Positions 6,670 through 14,654 of a stretch of DNA of 35,822 bases are shown one piece after another (position 1 is the stretch's first letter; every line of letters starts with the position of its first letter). The stretch covers positions 1 to 35,822 of the forward strand of contig NZ_MAQX01000034.1 in the NCBI RefSeq assembly GCF_001682865.1, in the 5' to 3' direction. The position numbers and the translations under genes are program-made. The DNA is from Bacillus sp. FJAT-26390 (lineage in GTDB: Bacteria > Bacillota > Bacilli > Paenibacillales > Paenibacillaceae). Under the pieces are notes generated by a model that did not search any database, had not been told where the DNA came from, and saw only the letters and a list, made by a program, of their open reading frames with translations.

Positions 6670-6876
6670 TTACTTCGCTGGACGCATAACGCAGCCCATC
6701 GTTTTTTCACAATCAATCTTTGCCTGCCAAAGTAATTCGTAATTTCCTTTTTCGTTTGGCTTGAGTACCGTATGAATTTTCAATGTCTCTTCCAGAAGGT
6801 CAACTGTCCAAAACTTTTTTTGAGAATAATCAATTGGCAATCTCATGCACGCTCCCAATTCAATATGTTGCATCAT
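6670..6876 (-). CDS. Hypothetical protein, 68 aa
   Basis: Starts MMQHIELGACMRLPIDYSQK and ends CEKTMGCVMRPAK. GGGTGA lies 13 bases before the double ATG, so initiation at the second Met is also possible. It is followed 36 bases later by the broken gene at 6633 and probably shares its transcript. No family recognised; three spaced cysteines near the ends are the only visible feature. Confidence 0.5.
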   Translation of the reverse strand: MMQHIELGACMRLPIDYSQKKFWTVDLLEETLKIHTVLKPNEKGNYELLWQAKIDCEKTMGCVMRPAK

Positions 6877-6932
6877 CCTGCTATTTAATCACCCTTTTTA
6901 TGTACTTGTTCCGCTTATACAATCTATAACAA

Positions 6933-7136
6933 TCAGAATGGTCTCTGAATCTCTTTTTGGATTCCTTTAATATGCGTCAGATCAATTAGCCTTAGTTTTC
7001 GATAGGCTGCTGCCTGTGCCATTAAATTATAGCGAGCATCCTGCGTTAAGTTGGAATTATTAGCTTCAGACTCTGCCCACTATGCGAATTGAGCTAGAGT
7101 CAACTTTTGTTCATTTGTAAGATTTAATTTAGACAC
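6933..7136 (-). pseudogene. 67-codon small gene with an in-frame TAG
   Basis: From a GTG start at 7134-7136, with TAGGAGGT 6 bases upstream, the frame reads SKLNLTNEQKLTLAQFA. A TAG at 7080-7082 interrupts it, then it continues WAESEANNSNLTQDARYNL, AQAAAYRKLRLIDL and IQKEIQRPF to a TGA at 6933-6935. The sequence on both sides is clearly the same protein. It is a point-mutation pseudogene, or less likely an amber read through by a suppressor. The ribosome site overlaps the last codons of the upstream membrane protein gene, showing tight coupling. Confidence 0.5.
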
Positions 7137-7139
7137 TTG

Positions 7140-7295
7140 CTACCTCCTATTAATTTCTGCCTTAATTACCGTGAATACTGGTGTCACACGACGTGTTGAA
7201 GACACTTTTCTTCCAGATGGAAGCGACATAATTGCAATTCCACCAGTAACCACAATGACAATCAACATAAATATAATCTTGCTCAACTCGTACAT
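7140..7295 (-). CDS. Small single-pass membrane protein, 51 aa
   Basis: Starts MYELSKIIFMLIVIVVTGGI, giving one transmembrane helix at about residues 6-25, followed by a basic tail (SGRKVSSTRRVTPV). AGGAGG stands 11 bases before the ATG. Its last codons (AGG AGG TAG) serve as the ribosome-binding site of the next gene. It heads the series of small minus-strand genes running down to 6095. Function unknown. Confidence 0.55.
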   Translation of the reverse strand: MYELSKIIFMLIVIVVTGGIAIMSLPSGRKVSSTRRVTPVFTVIKAEINRR

Positions 7296-7380
7296 ATAAA
7301 ACGACCTCCTTCAATCTACTTTTATTGAATATTAGCATCTAATATTCAAACTGTAAATAAGGAAGTTTTTATAAACAAAA

Positions 7381-7413
7381 ATAGCGAGCAAACCTAATCG
7401 GTCTACTCGCTAT
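7381..7413 (-). terminator. Terminator after the basic protein gene at 7420
   Basis: ATAGCGAG pairs with CTCGCTAT across a 17-base loop. On the minus strand the stem is followed by TTTTTGTTT. It lies 6 bases after the stop codon. Confidence 0.8.
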
Positions 7414-7419
7414 CATTAT

Positions 7420-7695
7420 TCATTTTTCTATTGCATCACTTATTCCACGTTTAGCTAGTAACTCATTAGCATAAGCTTCTTCCCTCTTATTCAAATAGGT
7501 TCCGAGTTTACAATTTGCGGCAGCAGCTTCATTTTCAAGTGCTTCCCATTGTTGGTCCGTTAGATAAAAAGAAACTTGCTTCTTACGACTTTTATTCCCT
7601 ATTTTTCTCCCTGCACCTTTACGAGCTCCACCTCGTTTTTTGCTTTGTTCTTGTTCTACTTCTTTAACATCTTTATTGTCTATTAACTTTTCCAT
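7420..7695 (-). CDS. Basic, possibly DNA-binding protein downstream of doc
   Basis: 91 residues from the ATG at 7693-7695 (AAGGCGG lies 10 bases upstream; a GTG two codons earlier is also possible). A very basic segment KKRGGARKGAGRKIGNKSRK is followed by VSFYLTDQQWEALENEAAAA, a pattern like the strand-helix start of ribbon-helix-helix proteins. It begins about 60 bases after the doc stop and ends at a terminator, so it is probably the third gene of the toxin-antitoxin transcript. A regulatory or relaxosome-accessory role is possible but not shown. Confidence 0.5.
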   Translation of the reverse strand: MEKLIDNKDVKEVEQEQSKKRGGARKGAGRKIGNKSRKKQVSFYLTDQQWEALENEAAAANCKLGTYLNKREEAYANELLAKRGISDAIEK

Positions 7696-7754
7696 CTCCA
7701 CATATCCGCCTTTATGTAAGAATGATTGCACAAGTACAGTTCTATATCCGCCTA

Positions 7755-8126
7755 CTATGTTTCTCTAACCAATGAGACAAGTTGTTTAAGGACATTTTTT
7801 TGTGCCACTAGAATAGCTGTGTCGAACAGTTCTTCCCAATGAACCTCCAACTCATAACCATTGACCTGCAAAAAGGTATATGTCACCACAACAGAAGTTC
7901 GTTTGTTACCATCATTAAAAGCATGTGCTGCAGCTATGCCTTCAAAATAAACAGCTGCTTTATAAAATAAACCAGGATACTGCTCTTCGCCAAAATACTC
8001 CGTAAACGGCTTTTCAGCGAGTAGCTCAAGATATCCTGGTTCTTTGATACCGGCGAGTCCACCGTATTTATGCAATTGTAAATCGTGAATCATATTAATC
8101 TGTGCGGCCGTTAATCCAATAATCAT
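7755..8126 (-). CDS. doc: Doc-type toxin (Fic fold, death-on-curing)
   Basis: 123 residues, the usual Doc size. The Fic motif is HAFNDGNKRTS at residues 68-78, with the catalytic histidine 68, the phosphate-binding NDGNKR loop and the Doc-type Lys at 75. The N-terminus (LTAAQINMIHDLQLHKYGG) and the EKPFTEYFG region are also Doc-like. Known Doc phosphorylates elongation factor Tu and stops translation. The ATG overlaps the stop of the upstream antitoxin gene by one base. Such modules stabilise plasmids and integrated elements, fitting the accessory setting. Confidence 0.85.
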   Translation of the reverse strand: MIIGLTAAQINMIHDLQLHKYGGLAGIKEPGYLELLAEKPFTEYFGEEQYPGLFYKAAVYFEGIAAAHAFNDGNKRTSVVVTYTFLQVNGYELEVHWEELFDTAILVAQKNVLKQLVSLVRET

Positions 8127-8272
8127 TAATTTTTCGCCAGCTTCGAGAGTGTTTTATCGTATTTTTCTGTCCCTTTTAGGGCCATCTTCATAATTACCTC
8201 ATCTGCAGCGTGAATGATTTTAGGCGTTGTTTCTTTCTTATCAATCGCCATATCCTCATCCCTCTCTTTCAT
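8126..8272 (-). CDS. Candidate antitoxin of the Doc module, 48 aa
   Basis: Reads MKERDEDMAIDKKETTPKII then HAADEVIMKMALKGTEKYDK and ends LAKN. It is about two-thirds the length of classical Phd (about 73 aa), lacks an obvious Phd DNA-binding N-terminus, and looks mostly helical and charged. The start at 8270-8272 is chosen because AGGGGGTG lies 7 bases upstream; a shorter version could start at 8251. Its TAA overlaps the doc ATG (TAATG), the standard toxin-antitoxin coupling. The assignment rests on position and size. Confidence 0.65.
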   Translation of the reverse strand: MKERDEDMAIDKKETTPKIIHAADEVIMKMALKGTEKYDKTLSKLAKN

Positions 8273-8448
8273 TACTTGACACCCCCTCATGGTCAGCATC
8301 ACCTACATTTACACTTAGCATACGTGAGGGGATTGTTATTCGATCACTTGAAATGTCATTATTTTTGTTGACAATAGTTTATACCCTTTTGATTAAAGAT
8401 TATAGTCAATAGATAGGTCAATTTCAATGGATTCTGCTTCAAAGGCCT

Positions 8449-8931
8449 TTACCTTACATATTCATGACTGCTACCAACCACGTAGTCAAAGGTATCGGAT
8501 ACCCCATAATAACGAGGGTGCTTGACCTTCACAATGGCAATTACAGACGGACCTTTGAGCGTATCTGAATAGTAATAAGGCGGTCCACTGTGATACACCT
8601 GAGGGAATACGCCGGACTCCACAAGTTCAAACCAAACGAGATCAAAATCATTTAGCCATATCCCTCCTGGAAGAGGCTTAAGCAGCCCATCTAACTTAAA
8701 AGAGGTTTGCATGGATTGGCGCAGTACCTTCTGTGCTTCCAAAGGATTAAACTTAATCGATCCCTTTTCCAGTTCCTCCTGCAGGATCTGCAGAGAAGCA
8801 TCGTGTGTGGCCAGATCCATACCATCCTTCAGCTGCGCTTTCAATTTGGTTTGTAGAGCCTCATCGTGATTCCAAGAACTATAGATGAGAAATATAGGCG
8901 TCAATAGGAGCAGCATGATAACCCATTTCAT
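8449..8931 (-). CDS. Tad-cluster membrane-anchored protein (pseudopilin-like)
   Basis: 160 residues: one N-terminal hydrophobic helix (KWVIMLLLLTPIFLIYSSW) and an extracytoplasmic domain with TyrTyr-rich loops (GPPYYYSDT, KHPRYYGVS). It is the last gene of the pilus cluster and its ATG overlaps the preceding stop as ATGA. The layout, a short cytoplasmic end with one helix and a globular domain, resembles TadE/TadF minor pseudopilins, but the sequence is not close enough to name. It may be an assembly or tip component. Confidence 0.5.
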   Translation of the reverse strand: MKWVIMLLLLTPIFLIYSSWNHDEALQTKLKAQLKDGMDLATHDASLQILQEELEKGSIKFNPLEAQKVLRQSMQTSFKLDGLLKPLPGGIWLNDFDLVWFELVESGVFPQVYHSGPPYYYSDTLKGPSVIAIVKVKHPRYYGVSDTFDYVVGSSHEYVR

Positions 8932-9314
8932 GAACGATCCTCGATATGCTCACTCATAATTGAAATCGGATAATAGTAATCCCTTGGCTCATCACTTCCA
9001 AATAAATTAAAGATTTGTGTCGGTCCTTGGGGATATTGCAGCGTCACATTTAGCAACTCTCCACGAGGCGCAGCAATCGCCGTCCCGTTTAATTGGATCT
9101 TGTCTCGCTTGAAATAAGCATCCTCGAGCTGGTCGAGAATCTGTTCTTTAATCTCAGGCGTTAACCGTCCTTCCAGCGCTGCCAGGTGTGCGGCCTCATA
9201 CGCTTTTTTCTGTAACACTTGATCCCGATATTGAATGGTTCGCTCGACGCTCGGCTGAAAGATAAAATAAAGAAAGAATGGAGATAACATGACAAATGCA
9301 ATAACCGTCTTCAT
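8928..9314 (-). CDS. Tad-cluster membrane-anchored protein (TadE-like position)
   Basis: 128 residues from the ATG at 9312-9314, reading MKTVIAFVMLSPFFLYFIF, one transmembrane helix, then a helical ectodomain (AYEAAHLAALEGRLTPEIKE). An ATG five codons upstream lies inside a terminator hairpin and is a poor start. The chosen ATG has no ribosome-binding site of its own but overlaps the stop of an 11-aa leader ORF, suggesting translational coupling. Probably a minor pilin or anchor; function inferred from position only. Confidence 0.5.
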   Translation of the reverse strand: MKTVIAFVMLSPFFLYFIFQPSVERTIQYRDQVLQKKAYEAAHLAALEGRLTPEIKEQILDQLEDAYFKRDKIQLNGTAIAAPRGELLNVTLQYPQGPTQIFNLFGSDEPRDYYYPISIMSEHIEDRS

Positions 9315-9346
9315 AAAAAATGCCGGCATATCTTTTTACAAGACAT
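9311..9346 (-). CDS. 11-aa leader peptide in front of the minor-pilin gene
   Basis: MSCKKICRHFL followed by TGA. AAAGGAGGG stands 9 bases upstream of the ATG, the best ribosome site in this part of the cluster. The stop overlaps the ATG of the next gene (ATGA). The whole ORF lies inside the terminator hairpin 9313-9352, so translating ribosomes would disturb that hairpin. Expression of the peptide is inference. Confidence 0.4.
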   Translation of the reverse strand: MSCKKICRHFL

Positions 9347-9352
9347 GCCGGC
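9313..9352 (-). terminator. Intrinsic terminator/attenuator inside the Tad cluster
   Basis: GCCGGCAT (9345-9352, minus strand) pairs perfectly with ATGCCGGC (9322-9329) around a 15-base loop and is followed by ATTTTTTA. It begins 15 bases after the stop of the presumed pilin gene and ends at the start of the next gene, so it should reduce transcription of the two downstream genes relative to the pilin. Confidence 0.75.
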
Positions 9353-9367
9353 TTCCCTCCTTTCGAT

Positions 9368-9529
9368 TTAAGGCAGTTTGGTAGGAACCGTTGTGTTTGT
9401 AGAAATGGCATGCGAGCGATCCTTCTGCGTTTTTGCATCACCAAATGTTCCATCATCAGCAAAAACGGTCAAGCTGATAAGGATAATGGTTGCTGCCAGT
9501 AGAATTACAGTTGCAATAGCATTTTGCAT
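9368..9529 (-). CDS. Flp-like small pilin candidate, 53 aa
   Basis: Starts MQNAIATVILLAATIILISL and continues TVFADDGTFGDAKTQK. A short leader and one hydrophobic helix followed by a small polar tail is the shape of Flp/Fap pilins of Tad systems (50-70 aa). The classical G/XXXXEY prepilin cleavage motif is not evident, so this is a divergent pilin or a pilin-like subunit; AFA-DD-like cleavage by signal peptidase is another reading. GGAGA lies 9 bases before the ATG. A terminator right after the gene would favour its high expression. Confidence 0.5.
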   Translation of the reverse strand: MQNAIATVILLAATIILISLTVFADDGTFGDAKTQKDRSHAISTNTTVPTKLP

Positions 9530-9566
9530 GTTGAGTAGTCTCCTCTAGCCCTCTTGGGCGATTATT

Positions 9567-10445
9567 TTAATTTAAAGCGCTCATTAAGATGTTCTTATAG
9601 GCGTTTGTGGCCACGTTAGTAAAATAAATAACGGATATGATAGCCATGAATACAACGGTATGTGCGCTATAACCATTGATCTTTAAACGCTGCTTACGGC
9701 GCTGTCTCCGGAAGTCAAGAAAGGTAATGTAATTCTTATCCAGTAAATCAACAGCCATTTCGGGATTCGACTCGTTAATCTTCTCTAACAAATCAGCGAG
9801 CGTCTTTGCTTCTTTTGTTCCCACACGCTGACCAAAGTCCTTGAATGCCTTTGCGCCATCTACGGGGTAGTCAAACAATAGGCGATCCAAGTCCGGACGT
9901 AGTGCCTTCGTGAAAGAGCTAAACTCCGTAAGCTTCGAAAATACGCTCTGATAGTGATCATTTTGCTCGGCCTGATAATCATTAGAAAGCAGCATATAAA
10001 GATCGATGATCTCATCGTTCTTCTGTTTCTGCTTTTCCTTACCGGCCATGACTAAAAATAATTTACCAGGTGCGAAGGACTTCCCTGTTAGTGAAAGCAT
10101 GTAAAACATGCTGGTCATTAACACGCCTCTTAGTGGGTATTGTTGAACGATTAGGAAATAACTATGCAGCGCAATAATACTCGTTATAAAGAGCAGATCC
10201 CGATAAAACTTGTATTGCCACGCTGAACCTTTCATTTTAAAACCTGCGAAAGAGAGTGCGGCATCTAGATCCGTATCTTGGTATAACTGAGAAATGCGGC
10301 CCTGTTGCCCTTTAAAGAAATTGAAAAACTGTTTCACCAAATGTGGCGGACTTCGTCGCCGGATATACAGCAGCTCACGCATGAAAAGTATGAATGAGCC
10401 TAGGCCAAGTAAATATAAGCTAATCTTTCCCAAATGAATGAGCAT
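9567..10445 (-). CDS. tadC: TadC-like inner-membrane platform protein
   Basis: 292 residues. Hydrophobic segments lie near the N-terminus (LGKISLYLLGLGSFILFM), at about residues 85-125 and at the C-terminus (TVVFMAIISVIYFTNVAT), with a long charged cytoplasmic domain between them (KQKQKNDEIIDLYMLLSNDY to NPEMAVDLLD). This is the arrangement of the T2SSF-type platform proteins that work in pairs (TadB, TadC) above the TadA ATPase. It starts 4 bases after the TadB stop, with GAGGTG forming the ribosome site inside the TadB end. Sequence is divergent; the pairing with TadB and TadA makes the call. Confidence 0.7.
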   Translation of the reverse strand: MLIHLGKISLYLLGLGSFILFMRELLYIRRRSPPHLVKQFFNFFKGQQGRISQLYQDTDLDAALSFAGFKMKGSAWQYKFYRDLLFITSIIALHSYFLIVQQYPLRGVLMTSMFYMLSLTGKSFAPGKLFLVMAGKEKQKQKNDEIIDLYMLLSNDYQAEQNDHYQSVFSKLTEFSSFTKALRPDLDRLLFDYPVDGAKAFKDFGQRVGTKEAKTLADLLEKINESNPEMAVDLLDKNYITFLDFRRQRRKQRLKINGYSAHTVVFMAIISVIYFTNVATNAYKNILMSALN

Positions 10446-10448
10446 CGT

Positions 10449-11292
10449 TTACACCTCAATTTTAGGCTTAGACAAGATTAAAGAAGTCACTAAGCCAACC
10501 ACAACAAAAATGATACAAATGATTAAAGCCTGCAGCGTCTTTGGATCATCAAACAAAACGCGAAAGATCGCTCCTTCAAACATCGCATTAATGCCAAAGA
10601 TGGAGGCAGGGACCAAGAACAAGGGGAAGTAACCCATAATAATGGAATCCATATTCTCTGATTTCTCCGCTTCCACAATCCGCTTTGATTCCAGCATATC
10701 GCCATGCACTCGCTCTAAAGCTCTGCCGATATCCCTATTTTCTTTAGCAGCCTTTATAAACAGAATACCAAGCTGCCTAGACCAACTATTCGATATTTGA
10801 TAGGAAAACAGTTCAACGCCCTCACGGATCGCGGTCTTACCTTGTAGCTGTAAAATCGTCACTAGCGTACTGAACGCTCGTTTCATCGTTCCCTGCAGCT
10901 CGTCCGCTGTCGCATAAAGTGCCTGATAGAGATCCCCTTAAACCAAGCGCCCTCCGATTCCACCAGGATGTTAGCTCACCGCCATTTAATCCGATCAATA
11001 GAATCACATAAACAATCACGAGCACACCTGCGCTTAGACCTATAAACTGACTAACCGAGTTTCGTTGAAACGTCTTGCTCGTCGCCCGAAGCAAAAGCTC
11101 TAAATGAGAATAGGTTTTTGTTTCTTCAGCTGATTTTTTCATTTTCGGCGTATTCATGTAAAAAGGAATATGCCAGGTTCGGAAAAAATGTTTACTAATC
11201 GCGGCTACAAGGCCAAACGTGCAGTCTGCATAAAACAACATGATGGCAGCCTTTATCATCAGCTCGACGGATAGATCTAGCCTGCTCATCAT
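10449..11292 (-). pseudogene. tadB: TadB-like platform protein, frameshifted
   Basis: The N-terminal frame (MMSRLDLSVELMIKAAIMLF, with transmembrane helices at the start and in VLVIVYVILLIGLNGG) runs to about 10990. The reading then moves through a second frame (ANILVESEGAWFKG) and from about 10940 into a third (LYQALYATADELQGTMKRAF), which continues through the T2SSF-type core RDIGRALERVHGDMLESKRI to the C-terminal helices FPLFLVPASIFGINAM and IICIIFVVVGLVTSLIL. Total length, about 280 aa, is right for TadB. Unless the shifts are sequencing errors, the pilus should not assemble. Confidence 0.75.
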
Positions 11293-13940
11293 GCACTTTG
11301 TTCCTCTTCATCTTGATTACCGAGCGCCTTTTCAACGTTAGAGCCTATCATTGGATGTTCAGCCGCTAAACGCTTTAAGGTGGATAAGGCTTGCTCCGCA
11401 AATTCCGGCGCGGTTTCTTTCAATTTTCTTATGCTGTCATTCGATAGATCGTTGCAATAGGCCCATTTTTCTTGCTCCGGTTCCCAGCGCATGATATCAT
11501 GGCAGCTTACCTCAAAGGTGTATGGATCTAGCCTGATTTCCGTCACGCGAATCAGTAGCTTTGAACCGTCATCGCATTCTTTCATCACGAAAGCGATATG
11601 GAGGTTTTCCGCCACGCGAATGAGCTCCTCTTGATATTGGCGATTGGGGAAGCGCTGCAGAATGATACGGGCAAGCTGACCAGGTAGATTGGCTACTCGT
11701 TCGGTGTGATAGCTGGTCATCGAACCGCCTTTTCCACGTTCACAGGATAGGAGGAATAATTCACCTTCGATACTGCGCGTCTCTCCAACAATGACAAAAC
11801 TATAATCAGAGCGTAGAACGATATCAAATACCGTTTCGTACTCCTCATCCGTTTTCACCACAATCTCGACGAGCTGATCACTCTCGTGAATATCACTGAG
11901 CTTTAGTTCCGAATGACCGCGCTCAATGGTTACGGCGACTCGTCCCTCTCTACGCCTCTCTGCGTAAATGGCCTTAATCAAGGTGCTCTTACCGGATCGA
12001 ACTTCACCGGAGATAACCAAGTTAAGCAGCGATTGTGAGATCCCCCGAAGAATAGGAAGAGCTTCAGCCGGTATGGTTCCTCCACCCACCAAATCCTCTA
12101 ATGTCGGCGCACGCATCGTGTAGTTACGGAAAATGATCGTCGGCCGACGAACGAGGGGAGGAATCATGATTGTGACCCTTGTCCCGTCCTCTAAATCCAG
12201 CTCAAGCTTTGGATTGTATTTGTTAATATGAGAAAACTCATCTTTCATCCGAATTTTCTCGATGATGTTCTCGATCACTTCTTCTTCCGACTCATAACCA
12301 AACGGCTGCAATGCTGGTTCCCCAGGGATATCAAAGAAAATTTTGCGACCCATAATCCGTGCGGACTGTGATTTCGGATACTTCGGATGTTTCTTCCAAA
12401 CCGAAATGGGACCTAGACCAAAGGTTTGTTGAAACACGGCTTCCACGAGAGATTCATAATAGCTAGGCTGCTGCACCTGTTGCAGCTGATGTTTACGGAT
12501 AAATTCTTCAATCTCACCCATAAATAGCTGCACCGCTTCCGGTTTACCGACTACGGCATCATGTTGCAGGGCTTGCCACTTTTTCATGTCTTTATCGGAG
12601 CGTTTTTCATTTTTTTCCCTAAAGTCATTTCGAACCAATGTACAGAGCTCTTTGAACTGATCACTAAGCGCATGATTGCCTGTTTTTTTGTTCGCAGGCT
12701 GTGTGATCATTTTCTCTTGCCCATCTAGTTCTGCAACATGAAAATCTCTCTTGCGCCATTCACTCAACTGCTCTCCTCCTAAGAAGATTCCCCATTTTTT
12801 ACGTTTTGACATTTCCTCACGGAATGACCATTTAAACCGAGATTGCAACAAATCGACGAAAAGGTTCAGCTGCTCTTTATATTTAGGATGCTCAGCTGTC
12901 GTTAGCAAGCGCCGCTCCAGCTCGCACAGCATACCTTCGTCCTTCAGATCGGGTAACCAATCAAGAAGGGGAATGGCCAAACTCCGCTCATTCTCTCTCG
13001 TGTCACCCCATTGTTTGGACCATTTATTGATTAGCAGCATAAACGAGAGGGATTGTTCCTGGCTGACCATACGAACCAGGGGAACATAACGCAGCCACAT
13101 TTCTTGCGCAGCTGGCTGCTGCGTAGTTACGACCACTCGCATATCCGCATGCAGCAAAGCCTGTAGGCAAAGATTATTGTCTGGATTTGAGCCTGCATCG
13201 AGGAGGACGACATCGAATGCCTCTCTTGCGCAGGCGATTACATGGGCAACGGCCTCTGAGGAATATCGATAACGTTTGGTCGGATCGGTATTACCAGCCA
13301 AATAGGAAAAGTGCTTGGTCTTATGCATATGAGCGACGAGTTCTGCAGGCGTCAATATGCTTCCGTCTTGAATTTGAGTGTAAAGATCATTCAAATAACT
13401 GCCTGTATACGTGAGAAAGGCATCGCCTGGGGTAAAGGCATTTAATCCGATAACAGCGACTTTCTGATCCATCCTTCTGCCAATTTCACTGGCGAGCGAT
13501 AGGGTAGCTGCCGTTAATCCGGTCTGTCCTCTCGTGCCGATAAGTGCGATTACTTGCCCACCTGTTTTGACAACGGATGCACCGCCCATATAGTGATGCT
13601 GCACATGCGCGACAATTTGCTCCACCGTTCGCTTAGGTCGGCAAACGCCAATCCCATGACGCTGACAAACGAGCGCCGTATTTTCGGTGATGGAGGGCTC
13701 TGTCGTATAGCTCATCAGATAGACCAGCTCTGCGCTTCCTTGAAAGAGCTCTTTTAGACTCTCCAGCTCATGTGGCTGCACCAAACGATCTGATATTAAA
13801 ATCAGTTTGCAGGTCTTTAGCGTATCCATGATGAGTGCCATATCGTTTGTTTCTTGGGTACTAAATACCCCTTCCGTCTGTGAAGCCTGGCGCAGCTGGC
13901 GACATAGTTCTTGATCACTTCCTATGAATCCAATGTTCAT
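11289..13940 (-). CDS. Fusion of TadZ/CpaE-like and TadA/CpaF secretion ATPase, 883 aa
   Basis: Residues 1-120 look like a receiver-like fold. A MinD/ParA-type domain follows with a degenerate Walker A, GTRGQTGLT at 135-143, lacking the usual lysine. This is the TadZ/CpaE pattern, which places the pilus machinery. After a charged linker (about 385-460) comes a complete TadA/CpaF ATPase: the Walker A is GEVRSGKST (about 650), the Asp/Glu-box region is FVIVGETRSIEGELF, and GSMTSYHT is the His-containing segment. Normally these are two proteins of about 380 and 450 aa. It overlaps its neighbours by 4 bases on both sides. It should power pilus extension. Confidence 0.8.
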   Translation of the reverse strand: MNIGFIGSDQELCRQLRQASQTEGVFSTQETNDMALIMDTLKTCKLILISDRLVQPHELESLKELFQGSAELVYLMSYTTEPSITENTALVCQRHGIGVCRPKRTVEQIVAHVQHHYMGGASVVKTGGQVIALIGTRGQTGLTAATLSLASEIGRRMDQKVAVIGLNAFTPGDAFLTYTGSYLNDLYTQIQDGSILTPAELVAHMHKTKHFSYLAGNTDPTKRYRYSSEAVAHVIACAREAFDVVLLDAGSNPDNNLCLQALLHADMRVVVTTQQPAAQEMWLRYVPLVRMVSQEQSLSFMLLINKWSKQWGDTRENERSLAIPLLDWLPDLKDEGMLCELERRLLTTAEHPKYKEQLNLFVDLLQSRFKWSFREEMSKRKKWGIFLGGEQLSEWRKRDFHVAELDGQEKMITQPANKKTGNHALSDQFKELCTLVRNDFREKNEKRSDKDMKKWQALQHDAVVGKPEAVQLFMGEIEEFIRKHQLQQVQQPSYYESLVEAVFQQTFGLGPISVWKKHPKYPKSQSARIMGRKIFFDIPGEPALQPFGYESEEEVIENIIEKIRMKDEFSHINKYNPKLELDLEDGTRVTIMIPPLVRRPTIIFRNYTMRAPTLEDLVGGGTIPAEALPILRGISQSLLNLVISGEVRSGKSTLIKAIYAERRREGRVAVTIERGHSELKLSDIHESDQLVEIVVKTDEEYETVFDIVLRSDYSFVIVGETRSIEGELFLLSCERGKGGSMTSYHTERVANLPGQLARIILQRFPNRQYQEELIRVAENLHIAFVMKECDDGSKLLIRVTEIRLDPYTFEVSCHDIMRWEPEQEKWAYCNDLSNDSIRKLKETAPEFAEQALSTLKRLAAEHPMIGSNVEKALGNQDEEEQSA

Positions 13941-14635
13941 GATCCGTACCCCACAATAAATTGATATCCGCTTGCTGCCTTCTCCGATAACAGCTTAAGC
14001 TGATCCGGTGTCAGTTCAAGCTCAAGCTTGCGGCCCCTTACAGTAGCATCTACCCGTACATTTGGATTTTTGGTGCCTTCTGCATCTTTAACCTCATTCG
14101 AACTGGCATCCTTGTAGTAAGCAACCACAATGCCCTCAGCCACTTTTTCCGCCTCTGTTAACAGCTGGCTTATACTTCCCGATTCTGGATTTACCAGCTC
14201 TTTATCTGTAGGAACAGCAAAGATTGTAATGCGATCAAGCCTGCGCAGGCTACCAGGCACGGATAAAATCCAATCCTCCGGCAATTCCACAACCGTTGCT
14301 CCTGGGACACGGAGCAAGGATGTTTTGTCCACGCGATTCACTGTCATTTGATCCCCTGCCTCGATGAGCTGCAAGGCTTCTTGGCCAATGAGCTGATGTG
14401 CATCGTCAGCCGGTATGGCACCGGAGATCACATAATTTTCTTTAATCCGAACGACCAATAAATCGTCTTTGGTAATCTCGGCATGTGGCAATAATTGTCT
14501 TGCTGCCACGACCACATCTTTTGTATCGACAAGTACCGTCCAACGCGTATCTAGCGTGTATAACAAGACTAGTGCAGCTGTCATGCCAAACACATAAAGC
14601 ATCAATCGATTTAACTTCTTAAAACTAAATTTCAT
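13937..14635 (-). CDS. cpaB: CpaB/RcpC-like SAF-domain pilus protein
   Basis: 232 residues: an N-terminal transmembrane helix (LMLYVFGMTAALVLLYTL), then a SAF-type domain (VVVAARQLLPHAEITKDDLL to LIGQEALQLIEAGDQM) and a C-terminal domain with VPGSLRRLDRITIF. CpaB/RcpC proteins gate or stabilise the Tad pilus at the outer surface; in Gram-positive hosts they act outside the membrane. Its stop overlaps the ATG of the TadZ-TadA fusion (ATGA), and it begins 19 bases after the HTH gene, placing it near the head of the operon. Confidence 0.75.
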   Translation of the reverse strand: MKFSFKKLNRLMLYVFGMTAALVLLYTLDTRWTVLVDTKDVVVAARQLLPHAEITKDDLLVVRIKENYVISGAIPADDAHQLIGQEALQLIEAGDQMTVNRVDKTSLLRVPGATVVELPEDWILSVPGSLRRLDRITIFAVPTDKELVNPESGSISQLLTEAEKVAEGIVVAYYKDASSNEVKDAEGTKNPNVRVDATVRGRKLELELTPDQLKLLSEKAASGYQFIVGYGS

Positions 14636-14654
14636 GTTTTCTCTACCATCCTTT

